Part shown: positions 39,301 through 49,730 of the stretch, piece after piece | Position numbering within the stretch: position 1 is the first letter of the stretch | How the letters are laid out: every line of letters begins with the position of its first letter | Assembly: GCA_020205615.1 (NCBI GenBank) | Contig: CM035173.1 | Span: 51,016,617 to 51,080,616, forward strand | Length of the DNA stretch: 64,000 nucleotides | Reading direction: 5' to 3' | Source of the DNA: Panax quinquefolius | Taxonomy: Eukaryota > Streptophyta > Magnoliopsida > Apiales > Araliaceae | The notes under the pieces: model-generated | The model's database searches: none | What the model was told of the DNA's origin: nothing | Seen by the model: the letters and a program-made list of their open reading frames with translations, nothing else | Program-made: the position numbers and the translations under genes

Positions 39301-39650
39301 CCTATTCTTTATGGAGCATTACTCAAGCTTGTGCTATTATTGGTCGTACAAGTAAACCATTGAAAGTATGATTCATGTCTTATGACTTAATGCTTCGTAG
39401 CTTAGAGATAAAGTTGTTTACATTTTTCAAACTTTGATTTCGGATGTTGAACTTATAATTGTTCGTATATACTTTGAAAGAAAGCGGTCTAGGCCATTTG
39501 ATTCGGTTTGACCTAAATCATGAATTTGAATGCTATCTAAACCAATCGAATTGGTACAGACTCTTATAATTGACTGAGATGAACAACCCTCCTTGAAGGG
39601 GAAACTATATAATTATCGGGAGACCGACGTGCGCACATGAGTATGATTAA
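36398..39650 (+). mobile_element. First part of the LTR of element J
   Basis: It probably starts TGTAATACTTGAGAATTTC at 36398 and is broken at 39651 by copy C. The second part is at 48815-49461. Joined length is about 3.9 kb. The start is inferred only from the TG and the kind of sequence, since the other LTR is not in the window. The small open frames at 37448-37684 and 38686-39006 have no known domain. Confidence 0.55.
39646..39650. repeat. Target site duplication of C, left copy
   Basis: ATTAA directly before TGTGACGCC; the same five bases follow the element at 48810-48814. Confidence 0.9.
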
Positions 39651-40226
39651 TGTGACGCCCCCAAAATAGGTATACACAACACCCATTCTGAGTCGCCAAA
39701 TACATGGTACAAGAAGCAAACTACAACTTCAATAATACAAATGTCGTGTGAAATACTGACAATATATCTTGTGAGTTTAAATACAAATATTATCTTCTAG
39801 ACAATATCTATACTCAAATAAATCCTCATCACATTTATTGATACATTATTTTACAAAATGGTGAGGACTACTAAACAACTCTCTCTAGAACCTTCATTCC
39901 ATACCCCACTAGTACTTTCGCTTACATTCTCGCCTCCCCGAGAAGAAAAATGGAACAACAAGGAAAAGGGTGAGCTCAACTAGCCCGGTAAAGAATATTA
40001 TGACTAAGATAATATACAACAAATTATCGTTAGTCTCCAACAGGGAAAAAATCGATAGAATACAATAGACAACAAGTTTGAGATCAATATTACATGGCGG
40101 AAATAATAATTCATAGAAGAGTTACGTAGAGAATGAAATCTACTATAATCTATGAATTTAACGGTCCATCATCAATATTTTATCCTGTAACATCAATCAA
40201 TATTCATCTCAAATCAAATATTCATC

Positions 40227-40455
40227 TTTGCACTTTCTGAGGCGAAGATATTCATCAATCCATTCGTGTTCATCTCAATCACTTGTTCATCTTTGCACTA
40301 AAGGCCAAAGATATTCATCGATCGGTCATATTCATTTAAACACCGCTCATCTTTGCACTACTGGCCAAAGATATTCTTCAGAAATCATTCATCTTTGCCT
40401 TTACAGGCCAAAGATATTCTTCAAATCATTCATCTTTGCACTACTGGGCCAAAGA
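40227..40455 (-). repeat. Hairpin-forming repeat array, 3' LTR of C
   Basis: Copies near 40227 (decayed), 40289, 40349, 40389 and 40430 of CATCTTTGCACTA(N)nGGCCAAAGATATTC. The stem halves ATCTTTG and CAAAGAT are kept in nearly all copies; the loop varies. Confidence 0.8.
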
Positions 40456-40696
40456 TATTCAATAATATCATCATTTAAGACCGAGGATGATGAAAATATT
40501 TTTAAAGAACGAATCCAAAGTGAAACAAAATGACAAGGATTAAGGATTAAGGATTCAGTACTTTGTTTTATCCATGTCCAACAATACCTCAAAAATAATC
40601 ATAGTGGTGTAAAATTCAAGAATGATCAAAACATGGATACAATCAAAGCTAGTATCCGAATAGATATTTTGAACGAAAAGAAGAAATTTTATTTTT

Positions 40697-40905
40697 CGGT
40701 GAATAGTGCCGATATCGTGAATAGTGCTTAGTATCGTGAATAGTCTTAGATATCGTGAATAGTAACTCAAACACCAAAAGATAGAAATTCTCCAAAAAAA
40801 ACATTTTCACGCTTCATGAATAGTAACTTCGTGAATAGTAACTTTCGTGAATAGTAACTTCGTGAATAATAACTCGTGAATAGTAACTCATGAATAGTAA
40901 CCCAG
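40697..40905 (-). repeat. GTGAATAGTAACTC repeat array, 3' LTR of C
   Basis: About ten copies of (C)GTGAATAGT(AACT) with 14-25 base spacing, in two groups (40697-40770 and 40815-40905). Confidence 0.85.
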
Positions 40906-41175
40906 ACATGAAAAAAGTTCCAAATTTGATAAAAACTTCAGATCAACATTTCAAAGATAATGATATTGAAGAAATAATATCATTACGAAAAAAAATAATA
41001 TCCCTTACCTCAAAGAATCGATTACTTGGAAGGAAAGGTCTCAAGTGATCTTTGAATGAAACTTGTACTTGACGAAGAACTCTCAAAGTATCTAAATACT
41101 CACAAAATACGCTCAATAATATAGAGAAAAAGAAAACTTTGTTTACGGTGTGATTTTCAATTCTAACTTAGCCCT

Positions 41176-41185
41176 CTATTTATAG
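41176..41185 (-). promoter_or_regulatory. TATA box, 3' LTR of C
   Basis: The complement is CTATAAATAG, same context as in LTR D. Confidence 0.6.
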
Positions 41186-42391
41186 GAAAATGTTAGCCGT
41201 AAAGCAGACTTGACTTCTGCTACTTGATGGCTTTACCTCTACTATTGCCACCCACCACATTTGAAATAAAATTCAGCACATTTTTCACCAACCACAAGTG
41301 GGGCCCACTCAATTCTAGAATTTTCCACCAAAATCAATTATAACCCTACTTTCCTAATCAGACACCTCTTAAAATTCATAACAAATCATTAAATGAATTT
41401 TAACGGTTCAAAATTTGTGGACATATACTCAACTTATATATGTATAACATACCCAAAAATTACCACAATCCAACGGTCGGATTAAAAATTATAACCCCAT
41501 GATATATCTCAAAACCCTGATTTAATTTTTAATACCTCCAATCCGATAAAATCTTGATAAAACACCTCAACATAATTTCTTCATTTATAACCACATAAAT
41601 AAATCCATCATTTATATCCACATAAAATAAATATTTCTTTATCATATGAATCAATAATTAATTATTCACAAATAATATTACGAAATCACCATTATAATGA
41701 CCAGTAGTTCCTGGAAAGAGGGGGGCTTTCCAATAAGGATCTCTCATTCTTGGCCGCAATTAGGTGACCAAACCTCTCCTTAGATGAGAACTTTCTAGAC
41801 ATTGCCAATAATGTTATCTAATAATATTATTCAAATAATATGAATTATTGATCGATAATGGGAAATCATGTGCGGACAATTATTGAACAACAATAATATA
41901 AAATATCAACGCAGCAATTATTGAATCAATAAAATAAAATATTGAATTGAATTCATTGTGAAAATTATTGAGTAGTGGCATCTTACGTAAGGATCAATAA
42001 TTCAACAATCATTGTAAATCTGGTGTCTTCTTTGTGCAACCACGCGTATTCATCGTATTTTAACCACCGGGTATTCCAATGATCTTAATTGTAACAACTA
42101 CGCCGTTATTTTTAACCAACTTATATTTGTCGTTTTCCTCATCCAATCGCTTTCCATGGGGCCCACACATGGTCATACCGTGAGTAAATACGAATATTCC
42201 CACAACATTCTGAATATTCCACGACCAAACGAATATTCCCAAACAACAATGAATATTTTATAACCACTTGCTTATTTTGAAATATTTATGTATTTAACCC
42301 TTAACTATCCACATTAATCAAATCAACCCTTACTATTTCAAAATAATAAATAAAGGAAATTCCTTTTATTTAAAAAAATTTGGGTCTTACA

Positions 42392-42404
42392 ACCTCCCTC
42401 CTTA
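42392..42404 (-). other. Polypurine tract of C
   Basis: The complement is AAGGAGGGAGGTT directly before TGTAAGACCC. Confidence 0.8.
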
Positions 42405-43660
42405 TGAAATTTAGTCCCACGAAATTGGCGTGACGTATACTGTGTTTGAAAAGGTGAGGATACCTCGCTTTCATTTCCGCTTCCAATTCCTGGTCATTTC
42501 CTCTATAGCATGATTCCTCCACAAAACTTTAACTTGTGGTATGACCTTTCTTGCGTAGGACATGCTCCTTCCTATCCAAAATCTTGACGGTGTACCTCCT
42601 CATACGTTAAGTCTTGGCTATCTCGTCCGTTCTAACTTCTATAACGTGGTTCGGTCTTTCATATATTTACTGAAGCACCGATATGTGAAACACATTATGA
42701 ACACGAGACATACTTTTCGGAGGTAACGCGAGTCTATAGGCTACATTTCCTACTCGGTCAAGAATTTGAAATGGACCAATAAATCGTGGATTGAACTTTC
42801 CTCTCTTTCCAAATCTTGTAACTCCCTTCCATGGAGCAACTTCGCAACAATACATGATCCCCTACATTAAATTCCACGTTCTTTCGATGAAGATCCGCAT
42901 AACTATTTTGTCGATCTTGTGCCGCTTTTGTATCGTTGTCCGAATCATTTGGATCTTTTCGGTAGTCATACGTACTAACTCGGGTCCCAATAATGTTACT
43001 TCACCCACTTCATCCCAACATATTGGAGAACGACATTTTCGTCCATATAATGCTTCGAATGGAACCATGCCTATATTTGTTTAATAACTATTGTTGTATG
43101 AGAATTCCACCAATGGCAAGTACTTATCCCAACTTCCTTTGAAATCTAGGACACAGAGTCTTAATATATCTTCAAGAGTTTGAGTAGTCCTTTCTGATTG
43201 CCCATCCGTTTGAGGATGGTATGCCATACTGAATCGTAAATTCGTGCCCATAGCTTTCTACAAACTAACCCAAAATCATGAAGTGAATCTTGGGTCACGA
43301 TCTAAAACTATGGATCTTTGGCATGCCATGCAATCTCACAATCTCATTTACGTACATACTAGCAAGGCGTTCAAGGAATAAGTCTCCGTGATCGGCAAGA
43401 AATGAAGCGGACTTGGTTAATCTATCAACAATAACCCAAATAGCATTGATGCCTTGAGAAACCGTAGGAAGACCCGTAACGAAATCCATGGTAATGTGTT
43501 CCCACTTCCATTCCGGAATCTCAAGTGGTTGCAACGGACCCTTAGGTACTAGATGCTCCGCCTTTACACGTTGACAAGTTAAACACATTGAGATAAACTT
43601 TGCAATCTCTCTCTTCATATTATTCCACCAAAATGTATATCAAGATCACGATACATTTTA
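42405..43660 (-). pseudogene. Integrase of C, frameshifted
   Basis: The zinc region and start of the core are in 43295-43618 (FISMCLTCQRVKAEH with both Cys, then EHITMDFVTGLPTVSQGINA with the first Asp). The rest of the core (43100-43290) is in broken frames: the second Asp region reads from ATCGTGACCCAAGATTC, and the Glu region carries an ATCAGAAAGGACTACT complement. 42862-43068 has EALYGRKCRSPICWDEVGE and 42667-42855 has APWKGVTRFGKRGKFNPRF, then VHNVFHISVL. The chromodomain tail (42400-42660) is shifted. Confidence 0.8.
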
Positions 43661-43699
43661 GTACTTCCGAGATGGATTGCAAATGGTGTATTGTGTGCC

Positions 43700-44270
43700 T
43701 CCATCATAATCTTGTACTTCAAATCGAGTCGTTAGGAACACAAAGTCTAGAGTGGACTCAAGTATTCCTTCTTCATCAATTCTAAGCTTAGGAATAGCTC
43801 CTTCTTGTACTTTCTTCTTCATACGCATCGGCTCAAGATTGGGGTGGCTTGAAAGCGACTTTAACTTTATCGATTAAAAGTCGATTATACTCAGTATATC
43901 ATCACGTGGGTACCTAGAGTTTTCATCTCCATCTCTATTATTTGTAAATTATCTGAAATTAGTCTTTGACAATATCGTACTTTCGTACTTATACGATCTT
44001 CTACTCAACACGCTCGGCTACCACGTTAAACTTTTCCGGATGGCATGGTCGAACATGTCTTTGAAATGAGTCTCCTCTTGAGTTCTTGAAGCTCTTCCCA
44101 CATTCCTTGCTCCATTCGAATTTTGTATCTCTACGAGTCATTTCGTTAATGGAATAGCGATTCGAGAATATCCTTCAACGAATCTCCGATAATAATAACC
44201 AACTAAGCCTAGAAAGCTACGTATTTTGATTCTTGACTTAGGTTTCTCTCAATGTGACTCATATCCCAAT
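43700..44270 (-). pseudogene. RT/RNase H remnant of C
   Basis: Only the ends are seen: the RNase H-IN linker (43740-44050, with blocks similar to 26461-26690) and, from 44060 to 44230, the RT thumb region corresponding to 27040-27190 of the D/E copy. RNase H core and the RT palm with its active site are missing, a loss of more than 1 kb in total. Confidence 0.7.
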
Positions 44271-45060
44271 CTTGGATAGACGTCACAATGACACCTATCG
44301 ATTTACTATCGCATTTAATATGGCGTCCCCTACTGAGAGTGCGGCTTAGGTGAATTCCACAAAGGAAGTCACAAGATAAAGGCTCGGTACCAAATTCTAT
44401 AGTTGAATTTTTAACTCACGAAGTTCAATAGGAGCCATTCGATATGAGATTTTAGAAATGAGTTTTGTCTGCAGGGTTCAAAGTCGATACAAAATTTAAT
44501 ATCGAGCTTTAAGAGTAAGCCAAGAAATTCTTGAGAAAATACGTCGGAAAAAATCAATAACAACAAGAATATTATTCAAATCGACGTGTCTTTATTCAAA
44601 TCCATAACATGGACTAAGAAAACTTGACATCCGTAATAATAAGCGAATGACTTCATGGCTTGATATGAAAATGTTTGACTACAATGGTTTGATTGCTTGA
44701 GTTCGAATAACGAGTTGCTTAGGAATATGAAAACTAACAACCTTACAAAAATAATCAATTTCGGCGTGATGAGTAGTTAACCTTAAAATCACATCAAAAA
44801 CAAATATCTCTATAGAAATAAGGTTAATAGGTAATGTGATAGTGCCAACTGAATCAAACAAGATTTCTAAACAACAGATGTAATGAAAGTTTCTCTAACG
44901 GATTCTCCATAAATAGGTCAAAGTCTAATTTCTCCGTAGTCAAGTTCAAACGTTGAGCCAAGCAAGAGAGATAAAAGAATGGGTAGAATCCAGGTATAAA
45001 CTTCGCAAGAATTTATAATTAACTAACCCGTGCTAACTTCGTTCGGGTTCCTCGTATTTT
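44270..45060 (-). pseudogene. PR and linker of C, broken
   Basis: From 44390 leftward the sequence jumps from RT thumb to RT entry. The PR-RT linker is in 44576-44758 and 44679-44861 ([21 protein letters not shown]). Near 44985-45000 the active-site segment seems to have lost about nine bases around the DTG, so the catalytic Asp cannot be read. Confidence 0.7.
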
Positions 45061-45850
45061 TGACCGATCACGACAAACGCTCTTCCAAGAACCGTTGACT
45101 TTGACTTTTCTGGGACATCCTTTTGAGTCACCATTCACGCTGGACTGGGTTTCGATATCGTACAATCTCGAGCGATATGACCTTCTTTTCCACAATTATA
45201 GCATACCTTGGAAGGCTTTGAACAGTTTGACCTTATATGTCCATCCTCTCCACATCTGTAGCATCTAACTGGCGATCGTTCTCTTCCCCTAGAATTTGTT
45301 GATGGTCTTTGATGTTGCTGCCGACGTCTTCCGTCATCGTTAAATCTTCTCTTTTTAGATTGGACATCTCTTTCCATAATATCAACGCGTCGTCAATTTT
45401 TACCCATGCATCACTCATTCTCACTCGTTCGATTATTTCTTCTTTTAGCTCGATTCCGTTTTATCATCTTATACTCTACTACGCGAAGAGTGCTTACATT
45501 CAAGCATCACGTGTCGGGTAACACAAGCTTGAATCGTTGCATCCTTTTGCTCCACGATCGCTCGCAATTCTTTAGCTTTGCTCTTCTAACTCATGAATAC
45601 GATTTTGCAATTCTATATTTCGATCATAAAATACCTCTAATAAACTCTCTTGGTACCACCTCTTCTTCCTCTTCTTCCTCACTCAATTTGTTACCTCTGC
45701 GATTATCTCTAAAAATGCAACTATCAATTCTTCACTCACCACATGGATATCTCTAATTCCTTCTTCGCTTTGACATCACATTATCACGGTTGGCGATTAG
45801 AGGTGTCTCCACGATCTCATTCACTCCATTGTTAATATTCTCGATCGACA
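45060..45850 (-). pseudogene. gag of C, internally deleted, both CCHC knuckles intact
   Basis: The start is the ATG complementing 45848-45850 (MSIENINNGVNEIVETPLI). The stretch 45135-45377 has two perfect knuckles, [14 protein letters not shown] and [14 protein letters not shown], the best pair in the window. The middle (45380-45790) is about 400 bases shorter than in D/E, lacks the FLRGLKPEI-like block, and is rich in Glu/Asp/Arg codons. A retained RNA-binding part fits a copy mobilised by other elements. Confidence 0.75.
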
Positions 45851-46025
45851 TTCTCAAATCTTCATAAAAAAACAAGGGTTAATTAAGGAAATCAATATAT
45901 CACATAATATCCCTATATTATGACCAACCAACAAATAAGCTTAGGTAGGACACACTAGCGAAGGTTTTACTCGTCTCTCCCCTCTAGTTCTATTCCCCGA
46001 TCTCCGGCCAGAGATCATATCCTAA

Positions 46026-46036
46026 GCTCGATACCA
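46026..46036 (-). other. Primer binding site of C
   Basis: The complement is TGGTATCGAGC, two bases from the LTR edge; initiator-Met type, one base lost. Confidence 0.75.
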
Positions 46037-46608
46037 ACCGTGACGCCCCAAAATAGGTATACACAACACCCATTCGAGTCGCCAAATACATGGTACAAGA
46101 AGCAAACTACAACTTCAATAATACAAATGTCGTGTGAAATACGACAATATATCTTGTGAGTTTAAATACAAATATTATCTTCTAGACAATATCTATACTT
46201 AAATAAATCCTCATCACATTTATTGATACATTATTTTACAAAATGGTGAGGACTACTAAACAACTCTCTCTAGAACCTTCATTCCATACCCCCTAGCTAG
46301 TACTTTCGCTACATTCTCGCCTCCCGAGAAGAAAAATGGAACAACAAGGAAAAGGGTGAGCTCAACTAGCCCATAAAAAGAATATTATGACTAAGATAAT
46401 ATACAACAAATTATCGTTAGTCTCCAACAGGGGAAAAATCGATAGAATACAATAGACAACAAGTTTCGGATCAATATTAGCAGCTGAAATAATAATTCAT
46501 AGAAGAGTTACGTAGAGAATGAAATCTACTATAATCTATGAATTTAACGGTCCATCATCAATATTTTATCCTGTAACATCAATCAATATTCATCTCAAAT
46601 CAAATATT

Positions 46609-46840
46609 CATCTTTTGCACTACTGAGCCAAAGATATTCATCAATCGATTCATGTTCATCTCAATCACTTGTTCATCTTTGCACTAAAGGCCAAAGATAT
46701 TCATCGATCGGTCGTGTTCATTTAAACACCGCTCATCTTTTGACTATAGGCCAAAGATATTCTTGAAAATCATTCATCTTTGCACTACTGAGCCAAAGAT
46801 ATTCTTGAAAATCATTCATCTTTGCTTTCTGGGGCCAAAG
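46609..46840 (-). repeat. Hairpin-forming repeat array, 5' LTR of C
   Basis: Five copies of CATCTTTGCACTA...GGCCAAAGATATTC, at about 46609, 46675, 46731, 46770 and 46817; stems kept, loops variable. Confidence 0.8.
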
Positions 46841-47572
46841 ATATTCAATAATATCATCATTTAAGACCGAGGGATGATGAAAATATTTTAAAGAAACGAA
46901 TCCAAAGGAAACAAAATGACAAGGATTAAGGATTAAGGATTCGTACTTTGTTTTATCCATGTCCAACAATACCTCAAAAATAATCATAGTGGTGTAAAAT
47001 TCAAGAATGATCAAAACATGGATACAATCAAAGCTAGTATCCGAAATAGATATTTTGAACGAAAAGAAGAAATTTTATTTTTCGATTGAATAGTGCCGTA
47101 TATACGTGAATAGTCTTGAGATATCGTGAATAGTCAGATATCGTGAATAGTAACTCAGACACCAAAAGATAGAAATTCTCCAAAAAAAAACATTTTCACG
47201 CTTCATGAATAGTACTCGTGAATAGTAACTCGAATAGTAACTTTCGTGAATAGTAACTCGTGAATAGTAACTTCGTGAATAGTAACTCATGAATAGTAAC
47301 CCAGACATAAAAAAGTTCCAAATTTGATAAAACTTTCATATCAACATTTCAAAGATAATGATATTGAAGAAATAATATCATTACTGAAAAAAATAATATC
47401 CCTTACCTCGAAAGAATCGATTGCTTCTAAGGAAAGGTCAAGTGATCTTTGAATGAAACTTATCTTGACGAAGAACTCTCAAAGTATCTAAATACTCACA
47501 AAATACGCTCGATAATATAGAGAGAAAAGAAAACTTTGTTTACGGTGTGATTTTCAATTCTAACTTAGCCCT

Positions 47573-47582
47573 CTATTTATAG
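47573..47582 (-). promoter_or_regulatory. TATA box, 5' LTR of C
   Basis: The complement is CTATAAATAG. As this is the upstream LTR it would drive the transcript of C. Confidence 0.6.
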
Positions 47583-48809
47583 GAAAATGTTAGCCCAAAA
47601 GGCAGACTTGACACAACTTTACTTGATGGCTTTACTGCTACTATTGCCACCCACCACATTTGAAATAAAATTCAGCACATTTTTTCACCAACCACAAGTG
47701 GGGCCCACTCAATTCTAGAATTTTCCACCAAAATCAATTATAACCCTACTTTCCAGATCGAGACCTCTTAAAATTCATAACAAATCATTAAATGAATTTT
47801 AACGGTTCAAAATTTGTGGACATATACTCAACTTATATATGTATAACATACCCAAAAATTACCACAATCCAATCAGTCGGATTAAAAATTATAACCCCAT
47901 AATATATCTCAAACCCCGATTTAATTTTTAATACCTCCAATCCGATAAAATCTTGATAAAACACCTCAACATAATTTCTTCATTTATAACCACATAAATA
48001 AATCCATCATTTATATCCACATAAAATAAATATTTCTTTATCATATGAATCAATAATTAATTATTCACAAATAATATTACTGTAATCACCATTATAATGA
48101 CCAAAGTAGTTCCCGGGAAAGAGGGGCTTTCGAATAAGGATCTCTCTTTCTTGGTAGCGCAATTAGGTGACCAAACCTCTCCTTAGATGAGAACTTTCTA
48201 GACATTGCCAATAATGTTATCTAATAATATTATTCAAATAATATGAATTATTGATCCGATAATGGGAAATATCAATGCGTTGACAATTATTGAACAACAA
48301 TAATATAAAATATCAACGCAGACAATTATTGAATCAATAAAATAAAATATTGAGCGATGTAACTATTGTGAAAATTATTGAGTAGTGGCATCTTACGTAA
48401 GGATCAATAATTCAACAATCTTGTGCGATCTGGTGTACTCTTTAAGCGACCACGCGACATCGTATTTTAACCACCGGGTATTCCAACAGGTCTTAACAGT
48501 AATAACTACTGCGTTATTTTTTAACCAACTTATATTTGTCGCTTTCCTCATCCAATCGCTTTCCGTTATGGGCCCCACATGGTTGCTACGGCAAATCGCA
48601 TTTAATATTCCCCGACAAGCGATCACGAATATTCCACGACCAAACGAATATTCCCAAACAACAATGAATATTTTATAACCACTTGCTTATTTTGAAATAT
48701 TTGCGTATTTAACCCTTAACTATCCACATTAATCAAATCAACCCTTACTATTTCAAAATAATAAATAAAGGAAATTCCTTTTTATTTAAAAAAAATTCGG
48801 GGTCTTACA

Positions 48810-48814
48810 ATTAA
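48810..48814. repeat. Target site duplication of C, right copy
   Basis: ATTAA directly after GGTCTTACA; equals 39646-39650. Confidence 0.9.
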
Positions 48815-49461
48815 TGTTATGCATAACATAAGGTACTTTAGGCTGATCACCTGTTGTACTCGTTTTTGTTAGATTTTCAGTATAATACTGTTAATTCTAG
48901 TAGAAGTTCATAGTCCTTAGTGACTGCTCAGTATTCATTATTTTGAAATCTTGAAATGATTAAGCATTGAATCTTATTGATATCTTTTAGTTCATAGCTA
49001 CCTTTATTAAGAACTGTTGATAATTCCTGAACTATTATTCACTGTCATACCCTTGAGATTTGAACTCTATAAATGATCACCCTTATTGCAATATTACTTG
49101 TTGGGCAAATTTGTTGCTCATCCTTGTTTTCCTTAAAACTTTTAGTTAAGGCAGAACGTGGTGAACCCTCGGGTAAGGACAAGGGTAAAAAGAAGGCTTC
49201 AGAATAGCTTTATTTCCTAGTGTTAGGAATTTACTATTATTATGTTATATGAAGACTTAGTTACGATGATGTAATACGTTATGTTTGAATTAAGTTGTAA
49301 TGTTGTAGTAGCGGTTACAAGACCATGGGACGAGAATATTTATGTTATCACAATATAAATTATTCTATTTTCTGTTGTGTGAGAATTATTATTATTATTA
49401 GAATTATCACGTGGCAAACTGAATTCGTGACACGAGTGGCCTGAATTTGGGGGCGTCACGT
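48815..49461 (+). mobile_element. Second part of the LTR of J
   Basis: It continues 39650 after removal of C. It ends TTTGGGGGCGTCACG(T), the same kind of end as LTR F (TTTGGGGGTGTCACA), and is followed by a primer site. Confidence 0.7.
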
Positions 49462-49463
49462 GT

Positions 49464-49475
49464 TGGTATCAAAGT
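49464..49475 (+). other. Primer binding site of J
   Basis: TGGTATCAAAGT, initiator-Met type, same as in F. Confidence 0.75.
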
Positions 49476-49682
49476 TGTATTTATAAACCTTAGGAGCGAG
49501 AGTCCTTAGATTATAACTTAGGAGAACTTAGAAAATAGGAAGGGATGAAACTCATGTAGAGTTTTCCTAAGAGAGAGACTTAGTGTGTTATGAAATATAA
49601 TTTCATTTTATACAATGAACTTATGTTTATTTAACATTCTAATAGAGTTGTTGTTTGCTTGTCTTGTGTTTGTGGTTGTAGG

Positions 49683-49730
49683 ATGACAGACATTGGAGGA
49701 CCCAGTAGAGTGATAGGGGAGGAGGCCTAA
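49683..49730 (+). pseudogene. First codons of gag of J, cut by element I
   Basis: ATG at 49683, then TDIGGPSRVIGEEA, broken by LTR I at 49731. The 200 bases between primer site and ATG are non-coding and end in a splice-acceptor-like TTGTAG, as is common for the leader of such elements. Too short for a domain call. Confidence 0.45.

Larger units (their letters stand above)
39651..42391 (-). mobile_element. 3' LTR of C
   Basis: 2741 bp, TGTGACGCCCCC to GGGTCTTACA. It carries five or six hairpin repeats (40227-40455), GTGAATAGT repeats (40697-40905), a TATA box complement (41176-41185), and GAATATTC at 42192, 42212 and 42231. Confidence 0.9.
39651..48809 (-). mobile_element. Complete Tekay-type element C (9.16 kb), internally deleted
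   Basis: Two near-identical LTRs (39651-42391 and 46039-48809), exact 5-bp target duplication ATTAA, polypurine tract and primer site are all present, so the insertion is recent and whole. The internal part is only 3.65 kb, against 4.5-4.8 kb in copies F and D/E: most of RT and RNase H and the middle of gag are lost. It must have used proteins of another copy to move. It sits in the LTR of element J. Confidence 0.9.
46039..48809 (-). mobile_element. 5' LTR of C
   Basis: 2771 bp. It pairs with 39651-42391; most of the sequence is identical, and differences are small and lie mostly at CAG/CTG/CCG sites. Hairpin array 46609-46840, GTGAATAGT array 47087-47298, TATA box complement 47573-47582, GAATATTC at 48627 and 48646. 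Confidence 0.9.

Noticed and set aside
40227..40455. Regularly spaced repeats that recall a CRISPR array
   Set aside because: Units are imperfect, spacers are related to each other, the DNA is a plant LTR, and no cas gene is near.
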